Assembly: GCA_020216805.1 (NCBI GenBank)
Contig: JAIWNN010000161.1
Location: 1-5,445 of the forward strand
Direction of reading: 5' to 3'
Source of the DNA: Desulfarculus sp.
GTDB lineage: Bacteria > Desulfobacterota > Desulfarculia > Desulfarculales > Desulfarculaceae
Length of the DNA: 5,445 nucleotides
Shown: positions 1-5,420 of the stretch, piece by piece
Position numbering within the stretch: position 1 is the first letter of the stretch
Layout: every line of letters begins with the position of its first letter
The notes under the pieces: generated by a model
Seen by the model: the letters and a program-made list of their open reading frames with translations, nothing else
What the model was told of the DNA's origin: nothing
The model's database searches: none
Translations under genes and position numbers: made by a program

Positions 1-972
1 AACGGCGGCCTGGACCGCTTCGGGGGCGGGGCACGCCGCCGGGGGCGCGAGCGGAGGCGGCGGCGAGGTGGGTCGTCGCGCCCCGCGCGAAGGGCGACCG
101 GATTCGCCCCCGGTCTCGCTGGGGCGGGGGGGCTTGGCCTGGGCCTGGGCCTGGTGGGCCAAGGCGGCCTCCAAAAGCTCCTCGGGCGAGGCGGTGAGCT
201 CCTTGCCGTCGGGCATCATCACCGTCACCAGACGCTCCAGCACGTTCTGGCGCAGGACCTTGACCTCCAGCTCGGGGGTGAGCAGCAGTCGCTTGCCCAC
301 CTTGGGCAGGTCTTTTTTGAGCGCCAAATAGGTCTGGTACTCGTAGGTGAGGCAGCACATCAAGCGGCCGCAGAGCCCGCTGATCTTGGTGGGGTTGAGC
401 GAGAGGTTCTGCTCCTTGGCCATCTTGACGCTGACCGGCTCGAAATCTTTGAGGAAGCTGGCGCAGCACAACTCACGCCCGCAGGAGCCCAGCCCGCCCA
501 GGAGCTTGGCCTCGTGGCGCACCCCGATCTGCCGGAGCTCCACCCGGGTGTGGAACTTGGCCACCAAGTCGCGCACCAGCTCCCGGAAGTCCAGCCGACC
601 CTCGGCGGTGAAGTAGAAGATCATCTTGGAGCGGTCGAAGAAGACCTCCACCTTGACCAGGCTCATGTCCAACTTGCGGGCGGCGATGCGCTCCTGGCAG
701 TATTGGTGGGCCTCGCGCTCCAACTGATCGTTCTGGGCCTGTTGCACCATGTCCTCGGGGGTGGCCAGCCGGTGGATCTGCTTCAGCTCCTGGTCCTGGG
801 GCCTGAGCTCCACCTCGATCTGGGGCAGGGGGCCGCGCACCACCTGACCCAGGGCCAGGCCCTGCTCGGTCTGGACGATTACGTGTTGGCCGGGCTGGAG
901 CACGAAGGCCCCGGAATCGAAGTCGTAGACCTTGCAGCCCCGCTGGAAGCGCACGCCGACTACCTTACCCAT
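1..972 (-). CDS. ricT: PSP1-domain protein RicT/YaaT-like, C-terminus cut by window edge
   Basis: The frame opens with ATG at 972 and stays open for 324 codons to position 1, so the stop lies outside the window. The start is supported by GGAGG four bases upstream. The first 30 or so residues (MGKVVGVRFQRGCKVYDF) and the core are typical of the PSP1 family. The family signature is two cysteine clusters, GSCGRELCC (Cys164, 169, 170) and GLCGRLMCC (Cys201, 206, 207), with YFTAEGRLDFRELVRDL before them. In Bacillus subtilis, RicT (YaaT) works with RicA and RicF in a cytoplasmic complex that carries iron-sulfur clusters and affects RNase Y-dependent mRNA processing; neither partner is in this window. 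Residues from about 272 onward are an Ala/Gln then Pro/Arg-rich tail with no recognisable domain, making the protein longer than the roughly 275-residue Bacillus one. It sits after holB, the usual place for this family. Confidence 0.9.
   Translation of the reverse strand, partial: MGKVVGVRFQRGCKVYDFDSGAFVLQPGQHVIVQTEQGLALGQVVRGPLPQIEVELRPQDQELKQIHRLATPEDMVQQAQNDQLEREAHQYCQERIAARKLDMSLVKVEVFFDRSKMIFYFTAEGRLDFRELVRDLVAKFHTRVELRQIGVRHEAKLLGGLGSCGRELCCASFLKDFEPVSVKMAKEQNLSLNPTKISGLCGRLMCCLTYEYQTYLALKKDLPKVGKRLLLTPELEVKVLRQNVLERLVTVMMPDGKELTASPEELLEAALAHQAQAQAKPPRPSETGGESGRPSRGARRPTSPPPPLAPPAACPAPEAVQAAV
136..153 (-). repeat. Three tandem copies of a hexamer inside ricT
   Basis: GGCCTG occurs three times in a row on the plus strand. 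On the coding strand it reads CAGGCC three times, encoding Gln-Ala-Gln-Ala-Gln-Ala at residues 274-279, where the conserved PSP1 core gives way to the Pro-rich tail. Copy-number change would keep the frame. This is a small in-frame repeat with no evident function. Confidence 0.6.
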
Positions 973-976
973 GCTG

Positions 977-981
977 CCTCC
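977..981 (-). promoter_or_regulatory. Ribosome binding site of ricT
   Basis: The minus strand reads GGAGG followed by CAGC and the ATG at 972. The match is strong though the spacing of four bases is short. It fixes the ricT start, since the conserved N-terminus begins at this ATG. Confidence 0.7.
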
Positions 982-1003
982 ACGGCCGACGCCGTAAATT
1001 CTC

Positions 1004-1037
1004 CGCGATGGCGCCTTGCTCCCAAGGGTCGCGATGG
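1004..1037 (-). repeat. Direct repeats around a small hairpin in the ricT leader
   Basis: On the minus strand CCATCGCG occurs twice (1037-1030 and 1011-1004). Between and partly over them lies an imperfect hairpin: CCTTG and CAAGG around a GGAG loop, extended by GCG/CGC with a two-base bulge (1011-1032). There is no T run after it, so it is not an intrinsic terminator. It could be leader structure or chance in GC-rich DNA. Confidence 0.3.
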
Positions 1038-1085
1038 ATTGCGGCCCGAAGCCAAGCCCCCGGACACGATTATTTTTACCGTTTT

Positions 1086-1101
1086 TGCACCAATATTGCC
1101 A
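1086..1101 (-). promoter_or_regulatory. Candidate sigma-54 (-24/-12) promoter for ricT
   Basis: The minus strand reads TGGCAATATTGGTGCA. This has the GG and GC dinucleotides of a sigma-54 promoter with exactly ten bases between them, and matches TGGCA and TGCA of the consensus TGGCACG-N4-TTGCA; three defined positions differ. Transcription would start near 1075 and leave a leader of about 100 bases. The site lies in the only AT-rich patch (about 1068-1101) of the only sizeable gap. A weak sigma-70 alternative overlaps it (CTGGCA, 18 bases, TAAAAA). Without an activator site or homologous regions this is only a candidate. Confidence 0.3.
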
Positions 1102-1127
1102 GCTTGTTGACAGATCGGCGGCGGGAG

Positions 1128-2114
1128 TCAGGCGCGCAAACGGCCCAGAAGCACGGTGATGGCCAGCTCCGGCGCGGCGTTGCCCAAGATCTGGGACTGG
1201 GCCTGGCGCACCAGGTCGAAGCCCCGGCTGGCCCGCTCCAGATCGAGGCCGGCCCCGGCCAAGAGCTCCGGCGGCAGGAAGGCGGCGCTCGGCCGGCCGG
1301 CGGCGGCCACCGCGCAGTCGCGCAGATAGAGGGCCAGCAGATCCAGCAGTTCCACCAGGCCCTGGCGGTCCAGGCGCTCTCCGCCCCGGAAGGGGGCCAC
1401 CAGCTCTTCGGCCAGGGACCAGTCGGCCAGGGGGTCGCCGGGCTGGGCCAGGCGTTCGCGCCAGGTGCGCAGGTTGGCGGCCAGGAGCTCCTGGTCCAGC
1501 TCCAGGGCGCGGCCCAGGGAGCCGCCGCTCAGCGCGGCCTTGAGCCGGGCCGCCTCGGGCGCGAGCCCCCGGCGCTCCAGTTCGGACGCGATGAGGCCCT
1601 CGTCCAGGGGCTTGAAGTTGACCCGGCGGCAGCGGCTGACCAGGGTGGGCAGGACCTCGGCCGGATCCTGCACGGTCAACACCAGCAGGTTGCGCGGGGG
1701 CGGCTCCTCCAGGGTCTTCAGCAGGGCGTTGGCGCTGCTGGGGTTGAGCTGGCCGGCCTGGCGGATCAGCACCAGGCGCCAACCGCCGCCAAAGGGCGCG
1801 AAGGAGAGAGAGCGCACCATCTCGCGCACCTCCTCCACCTTGATCTGGGCCGAGGCCTGGTCGTGGGGCGGGGCCAGGATCAGCAGGTCCTCGTGCTGGC
1901 CGGCCAGGGCCCGGCGGCAGGAGGCGCAAACCCCGCAGGGCGGATCGTCCCGGCGCTCGCAATTCAGGGCCCGAAACAGGGCCAGGGCCGCCGTGCCCCG
2001 GCCGCAGCCCTGCGGCCCCACGAAGAGATAGGCGTGGGCCAGGCGCCCGCTGGCGGCCTCGGCCGTGAGCTGGGCCGCCGCCCGCTTCTGGCCCAGCAGA
2101 CCCTCAAGCCGCAC
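1128..2114 (-). CDS. holB: DNA polymerase III, delta-prime subunit (clamp loader)
   Basis: This 328-residue protein has the length and fold signature of delta-prime, the non-hydrolysing subunit of the clamp-loader complex that places the beta clamp on primed DNA in the cytoplasm. Visible marks are LAHAYLFVGPQGCGRGT (residues 25-41), a zinc-binding cluster with Cys52, Cys60, Cys63 and Cys66 (CGVCASC), the family motif NALLKTLEEPPP at 129-140, and the SRC motif at 160-162. The P-loop lysine is Arg39 and the Walker B acidic pair is replaced (RLVLIRQAGQL, 113-123), so ATP hydrolysis is not expected, as is usual for delta-prime. Gamma/tau (DnaX) is unlikely because it keeps an intact Walker A and is longer. 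The start is GTG at 2114, overlapping the end of tmk by 11 bases, with GGGAG seven bases upstream. It ends in TGA at 1128. Confidence 0.93.
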   Translation of the reverse strand: MRLEGLLGQKRAAAQLTAEAASGRLAHAYLFVGPQGCGRGTAALALFRALNCERRDDPPCGVCASCRRALAGQHEDLLILAPPHDQASAQIKVEEVREMVRSLSFAPFGGGWRLVLIRQAGQLNPSSANALLKTLEEPPPRNLLVLTVQDPAEVLPTLVSRCRRVNFKPLDEGLIASELERRGLAPEAARLKAALSGGSLGRALELDQELLAANLRTWRERLAQPGDPLADWSLAEELVAPFRGGERLDRQGLVELLDLLALYLRDCAVAAAGRPSAAFLPPELLAGAGLDLERASRGFDLVRQAQSQILGNAAPELAITVLLGRLRA

Positions 2115-2772
2115 CGGAGCTCTCCCGCCAGGCCCGAACCAGGGGCTCCACCAGGGCCCAGATGGCCTCGGCCACCACCTCGGCCGAAGGGCTGGCGTCC
2201 ACCAGCTTGACCCGCTCCGGCTCGGCCGCGACCTGATCGCGGAAGCCCTGGCGCACCCGACGGTGGAAGGCCAGACCCTCGTTTTCCAGGCGGTCGGGCA
2301 CCAGGCCCAGCTCGCCCTGACGTTGAAGCACGCGCTTTAACCCCAAGGCGGGGTCCAGGTCCAGCACCAGGGTCAGGTCCGGCCAGACCGGGCCGCAGAC
2401 CCAGCGGTTGAGCTCGCGCACCCGCTCCCAACCCAGGCCCCGGGCCCGGCCCTGGTAGACCTCGCTGCTGTCGGCGAAGCGGTCGCAGACCACCCAGACG
2501 CCATCCGCCAGCAGGGGTCGCACCAGGTTGGCCACATGCTGGGCGCGGTCGGCCAGGTATAGCAGCAGCTCGGTGGTCGGGGCCGGGGACTCGTTGGAAA
2601 GCTCGATCAAAAGCGCCCGGATCTCCACCCCCAGGGGGGTGGCCCCCGGCTCGCGGGTGGACTGGACCCGCACCCCGGCCGCCCGCAGCCGGCGCAGCAA
2701 AAGGGCCTGTTGGGTGGTCTTGCCCGCCCCCTCGCCGCCCTCCAGGGTTATGAACAGTCCGGGTTGGCTCAT
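2104..2772 (-). CDS. tmk: Thymidylate kinase (dTMP kinase)
   Basis: This cytosolic enzyme phosphorylates dTMP to dTDP with ATP, the step where salvage and de novo dTTP synthesis meet. The 222-residue product is close to the usual 205-215. Motifs in order: P-loop EGGEGAGKTT (residues 11-20), TREPG at 39-43, the substrate-binding CDRFADSSEVYQG at 96-108, and a lid region with Arg147, Arg151 and DRLE (160-163). The P-loop has no arginine and the lid carries arginines, as in the E. coli-type enzymes. The frame is open upstream to 3207, but the family N-terminus begins at the ATG at 2772, and that ATG overlaps the preceding stop as ATGA, so it is taken as the start. The upstream part of that open frame is a shadow of the unknown gene. 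Its stop lies 11 bases inside holB, which fits joint supply of dTTP and the replication machine. Confidence 0.96.
   Translation of the reverse strand: MSQPGLFITLEGGEGAGKTTQQALLLRRLRAAGVRVQSTREPGATPLGVEIRALLIELSNESPAPTTELLLYLADRAQHVANLVRPLLADGVWVVCDRFADSSEVYQGRARGLGWERVRELNRWVCGPVWPDLTLVLDLDPALGLKRVLQRQGELGLVPDRLENEGLAFHRRVRQGFRDQVAAEPERVKLVDASPSAEVVAEAIWALVEPLVRAWRESSGAA
2121..2126 (-). promoter_or_regulatory. Ribosome binding site of holB inside tmk
   Basis: GGGAGA on the minus strand lies within the last codons of tmk, with GGGAG seven bases before the GTG. It supports the GTG start at 2114 rather than a later ATG and suggests translational coupling to tmk. Confidence 0.6.
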
Positions 2773-3479
2773 AGCTCGCGAAAGGGGGAAATCATGTACT
2801 TGCCGGCTTCGCTGGCGGGTGGGCTGCACAGGAACAAATAGTAATGCCTTTGGATTTCCAACGGCAACAGGTTGTCGGAGTCGTAGTCGTAGGCCAGGCG
2901 GACGAATCGGCCAAAGTCCTGCGCTTCGGCCAGCAACAGGTAGCACCAGTCCTGCACCCTCATGTCCGGCAGCAGTTGCACGGCCGCGAAGCGCTTGGCC
3001 AGATAGGGGTTGTTGACGATGAAGCTGGCCGCCTCCAACATTCCCTGGGGGGCGCGCTCGATCAGCTCCGGCTCCGCGCCCAGGTGATTGAGGCAGGCGA
3101 AGAAGCTGATGCCGCCCAGGCTTTCGGCCAACAGCAGGGCCTGATGGTCCGCCTCCCGGGCCAGGTCGGCCAGCCAGGGTTGGATAGCGGTCAGCAACCC
3201 GCGCCACTCAGCCACCTGCCGCTCCAGACGGGCTCGGGCGGCCGGGCCGGGGTTGACCAGGAATTCCGGGGCGATGAATCCCTCGTCTCGACCATCGGCA
3301 TCCGGCGGCAGATGCAGCAGGCCGGTCAGCTCCAGGCGCGGCCGAAAATCGGTGAAGCTCGACTTGGCCGCCAGGACGTTGTCGGCCAGCTCGCCGCGCC
3401 CGCCGTCCGCGGCCAAGGCGGCCCGCAATGGCCCCAGGTCCAGCTCCGAGTCGTGTTGCAGGAAAACCTTGATGGCCAT
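2769..3479 (-). CDS. Protein of unknown function inside the operon
   Basis: I do not recognise this 236-residue protein. It starts with ATG at 3479, with GGAGG eight bases upstream, and ends in a TGA that overlaps the tmk start as ATGA, so it is very probably translated and coupled to tmk. There is no signal peptide, no clear membrane segment and no nucleotide-binding or metal motif. The sequence is mixed alpha/beta in look: a start of MAIKVFLQHDSELDLGPL, an acidic-aromatic middle (GRDEGFIAPEFLVNPGP, 63-79), helical stretches at about 80-150, and a hydrophobic-aromatic C-terminal part with DWCYLLLAEAQDFGRFV (177-193) and RHYYLFLCSP (211-220). It is likely cytoplasmic. The antisense frame over the same stretch is open too but has no supporting signals. 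Its position between an RNA nuclease and tmk hints at a housekeeping or nucleic-acid role, which is inference only. Confidence 0.8.
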   Translation of the reverse strand: MAIKVFLQHDSELDLGPLRAALAADGGRGELADNVLAAKSSFTDFRPRLELTGLLHLPPDADGRDEGFIAPEFLVNPGPAARARLERQVAEWRGLLTAIQPWLADLAREADHQALLLAESLGGISFFACLNHLGAEPELIERAPQGMLEAASFIVNNPYLAKRFAAVQLLPDMRVQDWCYLLLAEAQDFGRFVRLAYDYDSDNLLPLEIQRHYYLFLCSPPASEAGKYMISPFREL

Positions 3480-3487
3480 GCGGGCTG

Positions 3488-3492
3488 CCTCC
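3488..3492 (-). promoter_or_regulatory. Ribosome binding site of the unknown gene
   Basis: GGAGG on the minus strand lies eight bases before the ATG at 3479. It is the clearest Shine-Dalgarno site of the five tightly packed genes and is good support that the unknown frame is real. Confidence 0.7.
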
Positions 3493-3511
3493 GCGGCGCC
3501 AAACGGCCGCG
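3492..3511 (-). repeat. Intergenic hairpin next to a ribosome binding site
   Basis: The minus strand holds a perfect six-base inverted repeat, CGCGGC and GCCGCG, around an eight-base loop. The second arm ends on the first G of the GGAGG that serves the unknown gene. No T run follows, so termination is unlikely. It could limit ribosome access or protect the 3' end of the upstream message, or be chance in GC-rich DNA. Confidence 0.35.
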
Positions 3512-3512
3512 A

Positions 3513-4529
3513 TCAGAAGAGGGTCGGAATGTCGGGCCCTGGCTTCCTGGTTTCGCCGGCTGGGTCGGCCGGCGACTCGTCCCAGGGGGTGGGGCCGGTG
3601 TAGACGTGTCGTTCGAGCAAACGCTGGAACCCGCTCCAATGGCCCTCGCCGTTGGCCTCGCGGGCGGCGCGGAACATGAAGAGCTTGGCGTCCAGGTCAT
3701 CCAGCAGGTGCAGGGCCAGGGCCTCGGGAAGTTTGGGCTTTTGTGGGCTGCCGAATTGCTCGCTGCCGTGGTGGCTGACGATCAGGTGGCGCAGGTGCCC
3801 GGCCAGGCCGGCGGGAAAGCCCTTGAGCTTGGCTAGGCGGGCGTCCAACATCCGCACTCCCAGCACCACGTGGCCTTCCAGGCGGCCGGCGTCGGTGTAG
3901 TCCAGGGGCGGGCCGATGGTCAGCTCCTCCACCTTGCCGAGGTCGTGCAACAAAGCCCCGCACAGGAGCAGGTCGCGCTCCAGGTCGGGGTAGTGTTCGG
4001 CCAGGGCCAGAGCGGCCTCGCCCACGCTGACGGTGTGTTCGAGCAAACCGTGGAGGTAGGCGTGGTGGGCGGATTTGGCCGCCGGGGCGCGCTCGAAGGC
4101 GCGGCGGAAGTCCTGGTCGTCGAAAAAGGCCCGCACCAGGCGCTGGAGGTGTTTGTTGGCCACCGCCTGCTTGATGGCCCCCAGCCGCGCCCAGAGCAGG
4201 CCCAGGTCCTGGGGGCTTTTGGGCACGAACTGGGCCGGGTCGGCGTTGGGCTCGGCCGCGAGGCTGGTCAGCACCAGTTGGGGCTGGCCCTGGTAGAGCT
4301 GCACCCGCCCCGTCACCCGCACCACCTGGCCGGCGCAGAGGGGGCCCAGGAGTTCCTCGGCCTGGTCCCAGAGCTTGGCCTCCACCTCGCCTCCGGCGTC
4401 GGCCAGGCGCAGCGCGCCATAGGGCTTGCCGGCCTTGGTGGTCATCATCTGCTTGCGGGCCAACAACAGCACCGTTTCGATGCTCTGGCCTTCCTGCAAA
4501 TCGTTCAGGCTCACGCGCTCTTCGGCCAT
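3513..4529 (-). CDS. YhaM-like 3'-5' exoribonuclease (OB-fold plus HD domain)
   Basis: This 338-residue protein has the two-part layout of the YhaM family, 3'-5' exoribonucleases that trim single-stranded RNA ends (314 residues in B. subtilis). An OB-fold nucleic-acid-binding domain spans about residues 15-95 (IETVLLLARKQMMTTKAGKPYGALRL is split across its first strands). A metal-dependent HD domain follows: LHGLLEHTV (His165), LLHDLGKVEEL (His195-Asp196), LEGHVVLG (His220), LIVSHHGSEQFGSP (His253/His254) and the closing LLDDLDAK (Asp280). All expected metal ligands are present, so activity is likely. The last 25 residues are a Pro-rich tail. The ATG at 4529 comes one base after the purQ stop (TGAAATG); only a weak GGCGAG-like site precedes it, so re-initiation by ribosomes finishing purQ is plausible. 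Substrate in this organism is unknown; a role on other nucleotides cannot be excluded. Confidence 0.88.
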   Translation of the reverse strand: MAEERVSLNDLQEGQSIETVLLLARKQMMTTKAGKPYGALRLADAGGEVEAKLWDQAEELLGPLCAGQVVRVTGRVQLYQGQPQLVLTSLAAEPNADPAQFVPKSPQDLGLLWARLGAIKQAVANKHLQRLVRAFFDDQDFRRAFERAPAAKSAHHAYLHGLLEHTVSVGEAALALAEHYPDLERDLLLCGALLHDLGKVEELTIGPPLDYTDAGRLEGHVVLGVRMLDARLAKLKGFPAGLAGHLRHLIVSHHGSEQFGSPQKPKLPEALALHLLDDLDAKLFMFRAAREANGEGHWSGFQRLLERHVYTGPTPWDESPADPAGETRKPGPDIPTLF

Positions 4530-4530
4530 T

Positions 4531-5364
4531 TCACTCGCCCCGCGCCGCGGCCACGGCGTTCTGGAAGATGATCAACCCCGCTCCCGGCTCCTGGGGGTCC
4601 AGCTCGCGGCCCCGGCGGCGGGCGCGCTCCCGGATCAGGGTCCAGTCCGGGTGTTGGCTCAGGCGATAGAAGCCCTCGGGATGGGGCATCAGCCCAAAGA
4701 CCCGGCCGCTGGGATCGCAGATGCCGGCGATGTCGTGGGCGCTGCCATTGGGATTGGCCGGCCAGCGTCCGCCCGCTGGTTGGCCGCTCGCCCCGGCGTA
4801 GCGCAGGGCCACCAGGCCCTGATCCTCCAGGCGCTGGAGCACCGCCGGGGGGGCGGTGAACTTGCCCTCGCCGTGGCGGATGGGCAGCTCCAGGCCGGTC
4901 AGGCCCCGGGTGAAGAGGCAGCGGCTCTCCCCCTCGGCCGCCAGGCGCACCCAGCGGTCCTGGAAGTTGCCGCAATCGTTGTTCATCAGGGCCACCGAGC
5001 GCTCCCAGGCGCCGTCCAGCATGGGCAACAGGCCCAGGTTGACCAGGGCCTGGAAGCCATTGCAGATGCCCAGCACCAACCCGCCCCGGTCCAGGAAGTC
5101 CCGGATCTGGTCGCCCAGGTGGTTGCCCAAACGGGTGGCCAGGAGCACCCCGGCCCCGTGGTCGTCGGCCCAGGAAAAGCCGCCGTCAAAGACCAGGATC
5201 TGGTAGCCATCCAGGGTCTCGGTGGCCGGCCGGCCCGGCGCGCCGGTCAGGTCGCTGATATGCACCCGCCGGGCCTCGGCCCCGGCCAGGGCGAGGGCGT
5301 GGGCGGTCTCGAACTCGCAATTGAGGCCGAACCCGGCCAGGACCAATGCGCGTGGCGTCGTCAT
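4531..5364 (-). CDS. purQ: Phosphoribosylformylglycinamidine synthase, glutaminase subunit PurQ
   Basis: PurQ releases ammonia from glutamine for PurL, which makes FGAM from FGAR in step four of purine synthesis in the cytoplasm. The 277-residue protein is a class I glutamine amidotransferase: LVLAGFGLNCE at 8-18, GGFSWADDHGAG at 61-72, the nucleophile elbow GICNGFQAL with Cys101, MNNDCGNFQDRWV at 127-139, PIRHGEGKF at 161-169, NPNGSAHDIAGICD at 204-217, and the catalytic His228 and Glu230 in GLMPHPEG. The triad is complete. It is longer than the 227-residue Bacillus PurQ, as in a longer PurQ branch that resembles the amidotransferase end of large PurL. The ATG at 5364 matches the family N-terminus, but its upstream region is abnormal: only AAGG precedes it at normal distance, directly after a 19-base A run. 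The frame is open to the right edge. PurL is probably encoded just outside. Confidence 0.93.
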   Translation of the reverse strand: MTTPRALVLAGFGLNCEFETAHALALAGAEARRVHISDLTGAPGRPATETLDGYQILVFDGGFSWADDHGAGVLLATRLGNHLGDQIRDFLDRGGLVLGICNGFQALVNLGLLPMLDGAWERSVALMNNDCGNFQDRWVRLAAEGESRCLFTRGLTGLELPIRHGEGKFTAPPAVLQRLEDQGLVALRYAGASGQPAGGRWPANPNGSAHDIAGICDPSGRVFGLMPHPEGFYRLSQHPDWTLIRERARRRGRELDPQEPGAGLIIFQNAVAAARGE

Positions 5365-5420
5365 AGGGGAAGCCTTTTTTTTTTTTTTTTTTTGCAGAAG
5401 AGGGCATACGGGCTTCTCCT
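5365..5420. repeat. Ten-base inverted repeat flanking the poly-A/adapter-like segment
   Basis: AGGGGAAGCC at 5365-5374 and GGCTTCTCCT at 5411-5420 are inverted copies with nine of ten positions matching. They exactly border the 36-base foreign-looking segment 5375-5410. A hairpin with a 36-base loop would be weak; the pattern may reflect a fold-back or template-switch event, or chance. Confidence 0.45.
5375..5393 (-). repeat. Homopolymer run of 19 A
   Basis: Nineteen uninterrupted A on the minus strand (T on the plus strand), 10 bases from the purQ ATG. It is far longer than any other A/T run in this GC-rich window; the next longest are five or six bases. Length is likely unreliable in short-read data. 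Confidence 0.9.

Noticed and set aside
154..1110. A 318-codon open frame on the plus strand opposite ricT
   Set aside because: It has Leu/Gln/His-rich antisense composition and no domain, while ricT on the minus strand shows both conserved cysteine clusters.
1106..1111. TTGACA on the plus strand as a -35 box
   Set aside because: A plus-strand promoter here would read into the 3' end of holB in antisense and no fitting -10 box follows at 16-18 bases.
1128..2114. Loss of the Walker lysine and acidic residues in HolB as a sign of a broken gene
   Set aside because: A degenerate ATP site is normal for delta-prime subunits; the frame, zinc cluster and SRC motif are intact.
1008..2210. A 400-codon open frame on the plus strand, antisense to holB and the end of tmk
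   Set aside because: Its product is a monotonous Gln/Gly/Ala-rich string typical of the reverse strand of GC-rich genes; holB on the other strand has clear family motifs.
2773..3207. N-terminal extension of Tmk using the longer open frame
   Set aside because: The extension is a frame-shifted shadow of the unknown gene; the dTMP kinase N-terminus and the ATGA overlap fix the start at 2772.
2844..4571. Plus-strand open frames opposite the unknown gene and the YhaM-like gene (2844-3836 and 3870-4571)
   Set aside because: They are long only because stops are rare at this GC content. Composition is antisense-like, and the minus-strand genes have ribosome sites and coupled starts.
5365..5393. Plus-strand intrinsic terminator ending in the T run
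   Set aside because: No GC-rich hairpin immediately precedes the T run on that strand; the nearby inverted repeat encloses the run in its loop instead.
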